A stretch of DNA of 32,144 nt, from IMG/VR virus record IMGVR_UViG_3300020411_002411, positions 1 to 32,144 of that record. One strand, written 5' to 3'. Positions 1 to 7,209 of the stretch are shown in pieces (position 1 is the first letter of the stretch; every line of letters begins with the position of its first letter). The position numbers and the translations under genes were made by a program. The notes under the pieces are model-generated. The model made no database searches. It was not told the origin of the DNA and saw only the letters and a program-made list of their open reading frames with translations. The DNA comes from a virus.

Positions 1-1497
1 CAAATCGCCGCCAAGATCGCCACCTAAGCCGCCACCTTCGCCGGCTGCTGCAGCTTCTGCGACTGCTTGAAGTGCCGCATCATGCTTACGGTCGTAAAAC
101 ATTTCTCTTTGATTGCGCATAAATTCTTCATGCGACATTCCGAAGATGTTATCAGCAACCCAACGACGCGAGAAATAGCCTTCTGTTGCGGCGCCGGCAA
201 TATCGAACTTAGCCTTCCAATGTTCCAACTCTTGAAGCTCTGCGATTTTCGAGGGATTGTTTAACGATAGCTCGAAACCCAGCAGATCATCGCCTCTAAA
301 TCCAAGAGTATAAAGATGGATGATTCCAATCTTTGTAAGCTCTGCGATAATGACTCGCTGTAATCTTTGTATTGTTCTCGCGAATCGAATGTCTTTCTGT
401 GCGAGGGTTGTCTTATCTTCTTCACCGCCTTCACCCATCGTCAAATAAGACTGAGGAATTTTTAGTGCGGAGAATAGTTTATCTCGTAGATACTTGATAT
501 CGTCAATAGCAGTAATGTTTTGAGCGCCGGCCAGGCTTTGGATTTCAGTTGTCGAACCAGGGCGCACAGGAATAAAGTAATCTTCTTCAATGCTCATAGG
601 GTTGTAACGTAAATCTACACGGCCAGTATCTGGATCCATCACTTGATGTCTTTTGAGATTCGTTACGATTTTCTCCATGTATTGCTCGACATCTTGTGGA
701 GGAATACCGCCGACGTCAATCTTGAATACACGGCGTTCTGAGGAACGAATTACTCGGTAAGCCATCATAGCGTCTTCCATTAAAACTAACTGGCGCCAGA
801 TGCGACGAGCGGGCTCTAAAATTGATGTTCCATATGGAGCATACTTATCGTTTCCTAAGATTCGAAAATGACAAATCTGCCAGTTCTCAAAAGTCATTCC
901 AGCTGAGTTCCACTGGTATTGTAGGTAATTTGGATTTGTTGAGTCTTTACCTTCAAGTCTCTCAATCTCTTGAGCGGGAAGCGCTAGCACAGATGTCACG
1001 CCATACTTATCGTCGATGTCTAAGTAAAGAAAGAAATCTCCGTACTTGCACATAGTGCGAGCCCAACCGAATAGATTGTATTCGAGGTTGAGAATATTAC
1101 TAAACAATACTGCCAATACTGCTTTGATTTCTTCGTTTGGACAATTGATGTTTAACATTGGACGAAGAGCGGAATATGTTGTCATTTCGTCAGAGTAAAT
1201 ATCAAGAGCCGATGCAATTTCTGGCATATACTCCATCTGGTCGAAGTCAACGTATCGCTCAGAACGTCTTTGGTTTGCGATTGCATTTGTCGCTATAATA
1301 TCTAAAGGACTGTAAAGCGTCTTTTTAAACTGTTGTCCGGAGGCAGACTTAAATCTTGAGCTAAACTTATCTAGGTGTTGTCTGCGGATCTTTCGACCGG
1401 ATTGTGACCGGTAATTAATAATTGGTCCGGAGAACAATCTCGTAAGAGCTTTGAAAAGTTCTGATTGTCTATTTGCGGGGTTCTTATCAACTGGCAT
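1..1497 (-). CDS. gp20: Portal (head-tail connector) protein, T4 gp20-like, C-terminus off the left edge
   Basis: The frame stays open from the ATG at 1497 to the window edge, giving 499 visible residues; T4 gp20 has about 524, so little is probably missing. The N-terminus reads MPVDKNPANRQSELFKAL. Portal-like features are a segment with YMPEIASALDIYSDEMT, then GWARTMCKYGDFFLYLDI, then YAPYGTSILEPARRIWRQL, and a late segment with LKIPQSYLTMGEGGEEDKT. These fit the clip, wing and stem of myovirus portals of the T4 superfamily. Portals form a dodecameric ring at one capsid vertex and are the DNA channel and the docking site for terminase. The visible end becomes Ala- and Gly-rich (VAEAAAAGEGGGLGGDLGG). 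The gene lies 8 bp after the large terminase stop. The upstream GAG is only a weak ribosome binding site. In T4, sheath and tube genes separate 17 from 20; here nothing does. Confidence 0.93.
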   Translation of the reverse strand, partial: MPVDKNPANRQSELFKALTRLFSGPIINYRSQSGRKIRRQHLDKFSSRFKSASGQQFKKTLYSPLDIIATNAIANQRRSERYVDFDQMEYMPEIASALDIYSDEMTTYSALRPMLNINCPNEEIKAVLAVLFSNILNLEYNLFGWARTMCKYGDFFLYLDIDDKYGVTSVLALPAQEIERLEGKDSTNPNYLQYQWNSAGMTFENWQICHFRILGNDKYAPYGTSILEPARRIWRQLVLMEDAMMAYRVIRSSERRVFKIDVGGIPPQDVEQYMEKIVTNLKRHQVMDPDTGRVDLRYNPMSIEEDYFIPVRPGSTTEIQSLAGAQNITAIDDIKYLRDKLFSALKIPQSYLTMGEGGEEDKTTLAQKDIRFARTIQRLQRVIIAELTKIGIIHLYTLGFRGDDLLGFELSLNNPSKIAELQELEHWKAKFDIAGAATEGYFSRRWVADNIFGMSHEEFMRNQREMFYDRKHDAALQAVAEAAAAGEGGGLGGDLGGDL

Positions 1498-1505
1498 TTA
1501 TATTC

Positions 1506-3089
1506 TCACTTAATGATCCATTTATACTGATCGTACATCTTTTTTGCTTGTGTTATTTTATCAAGAGTATTGTCATTTTTGTAGCCTTTTTGACCTTTAA
1601 TTCTTGTATTCATGGTAGTTCTTGTAGTAATAATTGCGCTAGCGAAGGCTTTTTGATAATCTAAATTGCGCGCGTTTGCTTGAAGTGCTGTGTCTCTTAC
1701 CCAGCATGCAATCGCAAGTGCCATAATTAAATCATCATGATACCCTTTCATCGCTTGTGCTTTACCGTTCCTCCATATAAAAGTCTTCATTTCGTTAATA
1801 GTACGAGAAGAATATATGGTAATTAGTTTGTTTCTGATAAACTCCTCCAATTTGGCCACGATGAGGGGCCGCGTTTTCATAGAGGTGGTGAATCCGGGTA
1901 CCGCTGATGTTCTGACTTCCGCTTGATGTTGTTCGATATACTCGTGTGTGGATTTGATAGAGTGATAGACGTTTGGGTAGCCTTGTTCGATAAGTTTGCC
2001 TAAAACAGAATAGCCTATGTTGTTGTTTTCCACTACCAACATACAGCTACCATACTCTCTACCAGTTTGATCTAACATAGTAGCATACATGTCTAACGTT
2101 GGTTTTCCTTGGTATTCAGCTACAACTTCAAGTGTCTCAAGTTTTATAATGTGAAAAGTAGAATAATCAGCACCATCGCCACGTGCCACATCAGCCACCA
2201 TTAGATAATTGCATGTAGGATCATATTCTTCCCAAATCCAAAAGTTACGATCAAAGCCTGTTTTATATTTTGGCTCTGCAACATTACTGAGCAGCCACTC
2301 CATACACTCTGGATCAACGACTGTTTCTCCTGATGTGTTGAAGTTGCATTCAAGCTCTTGAGCAATTTGACGCTTTGACATGTTTTTGGTTTCTTTTTTA
2401 AACCACTCTTTGTCTCGGTCGGGGTGCACGTCCCACGGCAACGTTGTTAAATTAAAGTTGTTAGTGCCGGCGTCAGCATCTGTGCATATTTTATGAAACC
2501 AATTTCCGACGCCGTTTGGTGTGGAAAGTGCAATGCACCGACCACCTGTTGACAGCGTAGGATATAGACCGGTCCACAACTCTTCAAGTCCTTCAATATG
2601 TGCTGCCTCGTCCAGCACCAAAAGTGACAGCGCCTCAGAACGACCAGCATCGCCAGAAGTAGATGCAGCTTTAATTGAAGAACCGTTAGACAACTCAAAT
2701 GATGTACGGTTGTCCACTGTGATTGTTGCTATCTTCAGCCAATCGGGAAGATTACGCATAATGTTCTTGACTTTCTTGACCAAGTTTCCTGCGGTTGCAA
2801 ACTTAGTTGCCATAACAAGAATGGCCTTATCGCGATGAAACAACATCATCCATACAATATAGCCAGCAGTAATCGTTGATATTCCAAGCTGACGCGCTTT
2901 TAGAATAATATTAAAACGATAATCATTAAAGTCAGTGAGTAATTCATCTTGAAAGTCATAAGTGTTGAATAAAATTAACCCATGCATTGGGTGAGAGATT
3001 CTAGCATAATTGTTAAGAAAGTATACTGGATCCTTACCACACTTTAATATTTCTTGTACTCGTTGCGTTTTGTCTAGTTGAAAGCTCAT
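1506..3089 (-). CDS. terL: Terminase large subunit, T4 gp17-like (ATPase plus nuclease)
   Basis: This 527-residue DNA-packaging motor is close to the usual length for short T4-type large terminases (T4 gp17 is about 610). The ATPase domain shows a T4-style Walker A, KARQLGIST, at residues 64-72, a Walker B, SLLVLDEAAH, at about 155-164, and a coupling motif, ALSTPNG, at 187-193. The RNase H-like nuclease domain follows, with DVARGDGADYS (D300), VVENNNIG (E354) and GYHDDLIMALA (D452/D453) supplying the three acidic metal ligands. The enzyme cuts concatemeric DNA and pumps it through the portal encoded just downstream. The ATG at 3089 lies 8 bp after the previous stop and has little Shine-Dalgarno sequence, so translation may be coupled. 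No small terminase is recognisable by sequence; the 181-aa protein upstream is only a positional candidate. Confidence 0.97.
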   Translation of the reverse strand: MSFQLDKTQRVQEILKCGKDPVYFLNNYARISHPMHGLILFNTYDFQDELLTDFNDYRFNIILKARQLGISTITAGYIVWMMLFHRDKAILVMATKFATAGNLVKKVKNIMRNLPDWLKIATITVDNRTSFELSNGSSIKAASTSGDAGRSEALSLLVLDEAAHIEGLEELWTGLYPTLSTGGRCIALSTPNGVGNWFHKICTDADAGTNNFNLTTLPWDVHPDRDKEWFKKETKNMSKRQIAQELECNFNTSGETVVDPECMEWLLSNVAEPKYKTGFDRNFWIWEEYDPTCNYLMVADVARGDGADYSTFHIIKLETLEVVAEYQGKPTLDMYATMLDQTGREYGSCMLVVENNNIGYSVLGKLIEQGYPNVYHSIKSTHEYIEQHQAEVRTSAVPGFTTSMKTRPLIVAKLEEFIRNKLITIYSSRTINEMKTFIWRNGKAQAMKGYHDDLIMALAIACWVRDTALQANARNLDYQKAFASAIITTRTTMNTRIKGQKGYKNDNTLDKITQAKKMYDQYKWIIK

Positions 3090-3097
3090 TAATCATT

Positions 3098-3643
3098 TTA
3101 TTTTTTTCTTGTGTCGTTATTTGGTCGCTTTCCGCCATCGCCATTCCAACCGCCTTGTTCAAGAAAAGAACGCCAATCTCCATCGAGTGTTCGACTCTCA
3201 CGAGACTCAATGTTCATCTCTTCATCAAGTCCACCAACTTTGTAGTGTTTTTTTGCTTGAACCCAAGTTCTAACGCGGGATGTGTTTTGAACAAGCAAAT
3301 CTATCTCGCCTTCCTCAGTTAATGTTACAGAATCACCAGTAATCTTTTTGTACTCTTTCTTAAGCCATCCAGCAATATCAGTAAGGCGCTGATCCATCTC
3401 TTCTTCAAAGCCGCCGTCATACACTTCTTTTAACTGAATTTCAGATTGATAACTGAGGCACATAATATTGCCATAAAATTTGACGTTAAACCCGTCCATT
3501 ACTCTTTGGTCAATAAGTGCGTTTCCTTCTTCTCGGCGAAGAATACCGGGCTTATCAGGCTCATAATCTTCACCCAAAGCTCCGTCGTAAGCATTTGCTG
3601 CTGCTTGGGCTAGCCCTTGCACGATTTCATAAACTGTTGCCAT
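3098..3643 (-). CDS. Conserved-type phage protein of unknown function upstream of terminase
   Basis: This is a 181-residue soluble protein beginning MATVYEIVQGLAQAAANAYD. It has a central acidic helical part (QRLTDIAGWLKKEYKKIT), a segment VQNTSRVRTWVQAKKHYKVGG, and a basic, Asn/Gly/Lys-rich tail ending RPNNDTRKK. No catalytic motif, signal peptide or membrane helix is visible. Its ATG overlaps the preceding stop as TAATG, so it is translationally coupled to the 219-aa gene. Its position directly before the large terminase and its size are compatible with a small terminase subunit (T4 gp16 is about 164 aa), but it shows no clear helix-turn-helix and I do not claim that. I have an impression that this family recurs in uncultured marine phages, but I cannot name it. 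Confidence 0.8.
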   Translation of the reverse strand: MATVYEIVQGLAQAAANAYDGALGEDYEPDKPGILRREEGNALIDQRVMDGFNVKFYGNIMCLSYQSEIQLKEVYDGGFEEEMDQRLTDIAGWLKKEYKKITGDSVTLTEEGEIDLLVQNTSRVRTWVQAKKHYKVGGLDEEMNIESRESRTLDGDWRSFLEQGGWNGDGGKRPNNDTRKK

Positions 3644-4302
3644 TACTGGTCTCCTCGCATTTTCTTATACTCTAAATAGTGTTTAACTGAAGAAAGGTAA
3701 TCGGAAGCTTTGGTAATCTTTGCTTGAACCCACCCATCTAATTGTTCATCATCCATGATCATTTCTTCTAATTCTGCTGCATATTTGGCTGTTCGGTAAA
3801 GTTGTCCCTTGGCCATTCTTCCCTCAGAGTCGCTATCAGAATGCATATCTACTGCAACTGCTGGTTGTTGAACTACAGGTTCTCCACAGCCTTCAGATAC
3901 CGGGGATGCTGCTGCTTTTTCGTCTTCAGTTGGGTGGCGCGGTCCATCGCCGGGACCACCTAAGCCGCCGCCGGCTGGGCGTTCTTGCTTGGGAACAATT
4001 CGTTTTTGAATAACCCCTAAAATTGTTTGTAGTGTAGTGCGATGTTTCTGAAGTTCAACGCCGGGGAGTGCAGCCAAGTTTAAAAGAAACTGGTCGATTT
4101 TGTGGATAAGATCGCGTTCGTTATTATCAACTTCTCCGCTTACATCAGCGCGCTGTTCTTTTCCGCCAGTTGTAAACTGACCGCCTGTCATCATGCCCGT
4201 GCTAAGTTTGGTCGCGTCTTTTGAAGTAGGGTTTACAGACTTATCCTGTTCTGTTAAAATTTCTTTGATAGCTTCTTTGAGTTTTGCTTTGCTAATTTTC
4301 AT
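3643..4302 (-). CDS. Tagged protein (MKISKAKL tag), unknown function
   Basis: The 219-residue protein starts MKISKAKLKEAIKEILTEQD, one of four type-1 N-terminal tags in this window. A longer reading from 4377 exists, but 4302 is preferred: it is preceded by GGAGA at 4307-4311, overlaps the upstream stop by 11 bp, and places the tag at the N-terminus as in its relatives. After the tag comes a polar linker and then a helical block (IHKIDQFLLNLAALPGVELQ). A Pro/Gly-rich low-complexity stretch (AGGGLGGPGDGPRHP) and an acidic linker follow. The C-terminal part contains LDGWVQAKITKASDYLSSVK and looks like a small helical module. The phrase LPGVELQ-x-H also occurs in the tagged protein at 12496-13347, which suggests a shared domain. 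The function is unknown; the tag suggests capsid cargo (see findings). Confidence 0.82.
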   Translation of the reverse strand: MKISKAKLKEAIKEILTEQDKSVNPTSKDATKLSTGMMTGGQFTTGGKEQRADVSGEVDNNERDLIHKIDQFLLNLAALPGVELQKHRTTLQTILGVIQKRIVPKQERPAGGGLGGPGDGPRHPTEDEKAAASPVSEGCGEPVVQQPAVAVDMHSDSDSEGRMAKGQLYRTAKYAAELEEMIMDDEQLDGWVQAKITKASDYLSSVKHYLEYKKMRGDQ

Positions 4303-4675
4303 TTGGTCTCCATCCTTTTTCCCAGCGCTCTTCCCGATCTTCAACAAAGTTAACGTAGCATTTACTGCAACAATCAAACTTTACAAAACAAACATCGTCT
4401 AGAGCTTTCTGTGCACTTGCGCCACAAACGGAGCAATATCTTACAGACTCTCTACTAAGTAGTTTTTTTGATACTTTAATCCCATTAATGTCTACTTTCT
4501 CTTGCCACTCATCATTTTTGGTGTGCTTTTTGTAATGCTCTCGCATTTGTTTAAGATACTCTTTCTCTTTTTCAGGATCCCAATTTGCTCGGGGATTTTG
4601 GATGGCCTCAGTGCCATACTTTTCTGAAATTGCTTTCTCGATGCTGGCGATTCTATCTGGATTTTTACTGCTCAT
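4292..4675 (-). CDS. Zinc-ribbon protein of unknown function
   Basis: The protein has 127 residues when started at MSSKNPDRIASIEKAI. That ATG overlaps the previous stop by 11 bp; a longer in-frame start at 4708 would add 11 residues of unlikely sequence. The N-terminal half is charged and helical (GTEAIQNPRANWDPEKEKEY), followed by a Lys-rich linker. The C-terminal half has two Cys pairs, YCSVCG and CCSKCY, about 20 residues apart, which fit a four-cysteine zinc ribbon. It ends EERWEKGWRPNEN. A ribbon of this type could bind nucleic acid or a protein partner; nothing here indicates catalysis. The gene sits between the membrane/lysis-like cluster and the terminase, and the start of the next gene is nested in its last codons. 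Confidence 0.82.
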   Translation of the reverse strand: MSSKNPDRIASIEKAISEKYGTEAIQNPRANWDPEKEKEYLKQMREHYKKHTKNDEWQEKVDINGIKVSKKLLSRESVRYCSVCGASAQKALDDVCFVKFDCCSKCYVNFVEDREERWEKGWRPNEN

Positions 4676-5081
4676 TGAATAACCTATAGGCTGCGTATGT
4701 GGATACAATGCCGATTGCTATGCCGCCTGCAACCCACAACGCTCGATTTTGAGGGGATTGATTAAGCAGCGATTCTCTTAGTTGTGCAATTTCCAAATCT
4801 TTCTCCGTAATGCGCAAATCGTATTCTTCCTGTAGCGATTCTAATCGAATGTTTAGATTCGATAGTTCTAAGTCAAATTCGGCGCTTTGTCGCTGTAATT
4901 CATAGTTTAACGTAGCTTCACAATTTAGTTTAACACGTTCTTCTAATATTAGCAACTCTGCTGTTGCTTCTTTGTTAAATAACACACCTTCAAACGGTGC
5001 GCACTCATTTTCACCAAGAATGGTAAATTGTGGCTCGTCTGCATGGGCGATTCCCAATAAGAGCAGTAAACTAAGGAACAT
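4665..5081 (-). CDS. Secreted coiled-coil protein with C-terminal membrane helix, spanin-like partner candidate
   Basis: The 138-residue product begins MFLSLLLLLGIAHADEPQF, a good signal peptide with a likely signal peptidase I site after AHA. A long acidic coiled coil follows (about residues 40-100, LEERVKLNCEATLNYELQRQ onward). A single C-terminal transmembrane helix (ALWVAGGIAIGIVSTYAAY) ends in a short RLFNEQ tail. The start is the ATG at 5081, with AGGA at 5089-5092 seven bases upstream; the TTG two codons earlier lies too close to the AGGA. It overlaps the Rz-like gene by 11 bp. There is no lipobox, so it is not a classical Rz1 lipoprotein. A periplasmic coiled coil anchored at its C-terminus could pair with the Rz-like product. 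The position supports a lysis role, but this is inference. Confidence 0.8.
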   Translation of the reverse strand: MFLSLLLLLGIAHADEPQFTILGENECAPFEGVLFNKEATAELLILEERVKLNCEATLNYELQRQSAEFDLELSNLNIRLESLQEEYDLRITEKDLEIAQLRESLLNQSPQNRALWVAGGIAIGIVSTYAAYRLFNEQ

Positions 5082-5481
5082 ATTCAAATCCTAATATGTC
5101 TTCTATTTTGTCAGCTAATTCGTCTTTGTTTTCAGAGAACTGTTGGCGTTCGTCAATTTCTTCAATAATTCTTACGCGCTCTTCTTCAACTTCAGTTTCT
5201 ACCCGCTCTTGTTCTTCACGGTATTCTCGTTCTAAAACTTCTAATGCATCCTTGTAAGTTTGTAGCGCTTGTTCTTTTCGCCTTAATTCTTCTGCATGTA
5301 TATCTTGCAGACCTTGAATTTGGTTCTGTAAAGATTCTTCCGTGGCCTGGTATGCGTTTTCAAGCTGCTTATAATCATATCGCATCTTTGCCCATAAGCC
5401 AGTGCTTAAAACAAGAATGGCTACAAGTTTCCAATTAGCTCGTAGCCATCCAAGAAGTTTTAACCAATCAACTGAAATCAT
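5071..5481 (-). CDS. Rz-like inner-membrane spanin candidate
   Basis: This 136-residue protein has the architecture of an inner-membrane spanin: a short N-terminus (MISVDWLKLLGWLRANW), one N-terminal transmembrane helix (KLVAILVLSTGLWAKM, about residues 18-33), then an uninterrupted, highly charged coiled coil from about 35 to 125 (QNQIQGLQDIHAEELRRKEQ onward). Spanins fuse or disrupt the outer membrane at the last step of lysis of Gram-negative hosts. The identification rests on topology and neighbours: a two-helix membrane protein upstream and an exported coiled-coil protein overlapping its 3' end. Its ATG overlaps the upstream stop as ATGA. No endolysin is visible in the window, which weakens the argument that this is a complete lysis cassette. 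Confidence 0.75.
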   Translation of the reverse strand: MISVDWLKLLGWLRANWKLVAILVLSTGLWAKMRYDYKQLENAYQATEESLQNQIQGLQDIHAEELRRKEQALQTYKDALEVLEREYREEQERVETEVEEERVRIIEEIDERQQFSENKDELADKIEDILGFEYVP

Positions 5482-5675
5482 GCAACACCTTTTAATTTAG
5501 CAATTCCATCAATTACAGTTTGACCTCCGATATAAATGCCGGAGATAATAACCCAGTCTGAGGACTCTAGTCCAGCAAACACCATTAGTCCAGTAGCTGT
5601 TAACCATACCATAAACTTGCGCGAAATTATCTTTTCGACCAGTCTATCTAACTTAGCTTTTGTATAGCTCATCAT
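5478..5675 (-). CDS. Small two-helix membrane protein, holin-like
   Basis: The 65-residue product starts MMSYTKAKLDRLVEKIISRK, a basic amphipathic N-terminus, followed by two hydrophobic segments (FMVWLTATGLMVFAGL at about 21-36 and WVIISGIYIGGQTVIDGI at about 41-58). Size, topology and position next to the Rz-like gene fit a small holin, which would permeabilise the inner membrane at lysis. Many small phage membrane proteins look alike, so holin is a positional guess. GAGAGG precedes tandem ATG codons at 5675 and 5672, and either may be used. Its stop overlaps the next start as ATGA. Confidence 0.72.
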   Translation of the reverse strand: MMSYTKAKLDRLVEKIISRKFMVWLTATGLMVFAGLESSDWVIISGIYIGGQTVIDGIAKLKGVA

Positions 5676-5684
5676 AAGCGCCTC

Positions 5685-5843
5685 TCAAAGACACTGTAGC
5701 CATTGACCAAGCAGTACTGCTCCGCCGGTAACAATCCACCATGGCAAGCGCTGAACACCAGCGGCTACCTCATCTTTCACAGCAGCTGCTGTGTCTAATG
5801 CTAAATTCTTGGCACCAAGTGCCACTTTTGTTAAAAGTTCCAT
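5685..5843 (-). CDS. 52-aa small membrane protein
   Basis: This short gene reads MELLTKVALGAKNLALDTAA, then an amphipathic helix (AVKDEVAAGVQRLP), then a hydrophobic C-terminus (WWIVTGGAVLLGQWLQCL). It begins at the ATG at 5841-5843, which overlaps the stop of the 212-aa tagged gene as TAATG. It ends with TGA at 5685-5687, nine bases before the holin-like gene. The exact TAATG coupling, the coherent amphipathic/hydrophobic design and the otherwise empty 160-bp gap support a real gene. It may be a second membrane component of the lysis-like cluster; the function is unknown. Confidence 0.68.
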   Translation of the reverse strand: MELLTKVALGAKNLALDTAAAVKDEVAAGVQRLPWWIVTGGAVLLGQWLQCL

Positions 5844-6481
5844 TACTTTTCTCCTTTGGGCTCTTTCATTGGCCCTTTACACATTTCTTCTGCTTCTGCT
5901 TTTGATAAACCTTCTGGTCTTTCATCTGCAGTTGCATCTTTCATTGCGCACATATATCTTCTTTGTTTGTCTGAATAAACTTCTCTCAGTTCCTCACCTA
6001 AATCTTCAGCTACTTCTATTGCTATCTCTTTGGCTAATTTTCCATCTAAATACTCATCATAATAATTATGGGTGTCGGGTAGTTCGTCTTCGCGAACATA
6101 TACACCAAGCGCATTGAGATGTCCGATTAGTTGCCCAGTCCAATCATAAAATTTTGGATCAACTCCAGACAATCCCTCTAGTTCTTCTTGGATCATTTTC
6201 TCTAGGGTTTCTCTAACGTCTTGTTGATTTACACGCTGCTTAGGTCGATAACCTTTTCCAAGCATGGCTTGTCCGAGTCCGATAGAAGTTGGAGATTCAC
6301 CAGTAAAGGCTGCGGAAAGATAATCAATACTTACATCAAGCTCACTAATACCACTGATAAGTTCGTTAATAGATTTGAGAAGCGCTTGGCCGATCTCGTC
6401 GCTAAATGTTTCTTCACTTAACAAGAACTGGTCAGCTTCTTGTTTGATAATCTCCATCAATTTTGTTTTGGTAATTTTCAT
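5843..6481 (-). CDS. Tagged protein (MKITKTKL tag), acidic, unknown function
   Basis: This 212-residue protein starts MKITKTKLMEIIKQEADQFL, a type-1 tag followed directly by LLSEETFSDE. The body is acidic and helical (QALLKSINELISGISELDVS). It contains RVNQQDVRETLEKMIQEELE and a segment DWTGQLIGHLNALGVYVRED. The C-terminal part has a Cys pair (YMCAMKDAT and EEMCKGPMK) and ends in a Lys/Glu-rich tail PMKEPKGEK. No enzyme motif is visible. Its start overlaps the stop of the 44-aa membrane gene as ATGA. The tag is shared with the proteins starting at 13347, 6830 and 4302, but the bodies do not resemble each other, so the tag seems to be a portable address rather than part of a domain. Confidence 0.82.
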   Translation of the reverse strand: MKITKTKLMEIIKQEADQFLLSEETFSDEIGQALLKSINELISGISELDVSIDYLSAAFTGESPTSIGLGQAMLGKGYRPKQRVNQQDVRETLEKMIQEELEGLSGVDPKFYDWTGQLIGHLNALGVYVREDELPDTHNYYDEYLDGKLAKEIAIEVAEDLGEELREVYSDKQRRYMCAMKDATADERPEGLSKAEAEEMCKGPMKEPKGEK

Positions 6482-6612
6482 TGTAAGATGATTCCTGTCA
6501 ATAAAGTAATTAGAGCGCCTAATGTTGCAAGAGCAAAAAGAGCGTAAGATATATCATTCCAAGTAACTCCTCGCCAAGAAAGCCAATCGTTTAATCGACG
6601 CCACCACTTCAT
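6478..6612 (-). CDS. 44-aa single-helix membrane protein
   Basis: The product reads MKWWRRLNDWLSWRGVTWND and then ISYALFALATLGALITLLTG with IILQ at the end. This is a Trp/Arg-rich cytoplasmic head followed by one strong transmembrane helix. The ATG at 6610-6612 overlaps the upstream TAA as TAATG, and its TGA overlaps the next start as ATGA. It therefore fills the whole gap and is coupled on both sides, which is strong support for a gene this short. The positive-inside rule puts the N-terminus in the cytoplasm. A membrane anchor, holin or antiholin function are all possible and the sequence does not decide. Confidence 0.72.
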   Translation of the reverse strand: MKWWRRLNDWLSWRGVTWNDISYALFALATLGALITLLTGIILQ

Positions 6613-6830
6613 TACACATAAATCCCTAACAGATGAAGCATATCATGAAATGCATCCTCAACAGATTCAGGCAAAGTTCCGGCGTCCACAGCTTGTCCTA
6701 CAAGAGTATAGGCGTCTTGAAACCTGTCTCTATCCTCGTAAGATATATCAATTTCTGGCTCATCAAAGAGTCCTTCTTTGGCGATTTCTTCTGCGATGAT
6801 TTGTTTAAGTTTTTGTGTTGTGGTTTTCAT
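6612..6830 (-). CDS. Small tagged protein (MKTTTQKL tag), unknown function
   Basis: This 72-residue acidic protein starts MKTTTQKLKQIIAEEIAKEG. The tag carries IIAEE, the closest match in the window to the FIAE end of the T4 capsid-targeting sequence. The body is short and helical (EDRDRFQDAYTLVGQAVDAG, then VEDAFHDMLHLLGIYV). The start codon is contributed by a 27-bp direct repeat (6826-6852) that also carries a six-codon mini-ORF, MNGLAT, whose TGA overlaps this ATG. Translation may therefore be coupled to that mini-ORF. The gene ends in TAATG with the 44-aa membrane gene. The function is unknown. Confidence 0.78.
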   Translation of the reverse strand: MKTTTQKLKQIIAEEIAKEGLFDEPEIDISYEDRDRFQDAYTLVGQAVDAGTLPESVEDAFHDMLHLLGIYV

Positions 6831-6852
6831 GTCGCTAATCCATTCATACTTA
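6826..6852. repeat. 27-bp direct repeat, copy 1
   Basis: Identical to 7205-7231 (plus strand begins ttcatgtcgctaatccattc). This copy supplies the TAA stop of the 119-aa gene, a mini-ORF MNGLAT and the ATG of the 72-aa gene. A 27-bp exact match is far beyond chance for this window. Confidence 0.95.
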
Positions 6853-7209
6853 TTCGTCTCCTAACGCTTCCAGTTCATAACCAAATTCCGTACTATAGTC
6901 GGCAAGATCGCCAGTGCGATCCATTTCGCGCTCGGCGGCAGCGATTGCCTGTTCCAAGCCACTTTGAAAACTTTCAGGAGTTGTAAATCTCGCGATAACT
7001 CTATCATCATGACGATGATCTATAATGTAGACGTATGGACTATCAACTCCTTGTCCTGTCTGTATGTCTGCATAAAAAGGAAGCTGTCCTCCTTCGGGAT
7101 CCGTCAAAGTATTAAACCCGCTAACAAGGTCTTCAAAGGGATTTGGTGGGTCTATAGGTAGCGCCTCTTCTTTTAGGTACCTGTTCCAATTTTCAAATAG
7201 TTTATTCAT
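6850..7209 (-). CDS. Tagged protein (LFENWNRYLKEE tag), 119 aa, probable inserted cassette
   Basis: The start is the ATG at 7207-7209 (ATGA overlap with the tubulin-like gene). A longer reading from 7293 runs through the tubulin coding region and is rejected. The product begins MNKLFENWNRYLKEEALPID, a type-2 tag also seen at the start of the ParB-like protein. A Pro-rich linker follows, then a compact region (PFYADIQTGQGVDSPYVYII then DHRHDDRVIARFTTPESFQS) and an acidic C-terminus ending ELEALGDE. No known fold is recognised. The gene is bracketed by the two copies of a 27-bp direct repeat, 379 bp apart, which suggests it was inserted between the tubulin-like gene and the 72-aa gene. Confidence 0.8.
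   Translation of the reverse strand: MNKLFENWNRYLKEEALPIDPPNPFEDLVSGFNTLTDPEGGQLPFYADIQTGQGVDSPYVYIIDHRHDDRVIARFTTPESFQSGLEQAIAAAEREMDRTGDLADYSTEFGYELEALGDE

Noticed and set aside
2521-2838. 105-codon plus-strand frame and other plus-strand frames of 60-130 codons
   Set aside because: All are antisense to well-supported minus-strand genes, lack plausible ribosome binding sites and have no recognisable protein features.
3098-3110. Run of seven A before the stop of the 181-aa gene as a frameshift site leading into terminase
   Set aside because: A -1 shift meets a TGA within three codons, and the +1 frame is not the terminase frame, so no fusion is possible.
6479-6500. TTGACA at about 6496 on the minus strand as a second promoter
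   Set aside because: At 17 bp spacing the -10 is AAAATT, a poor match, and it lies in the 44-aa coding sequence.
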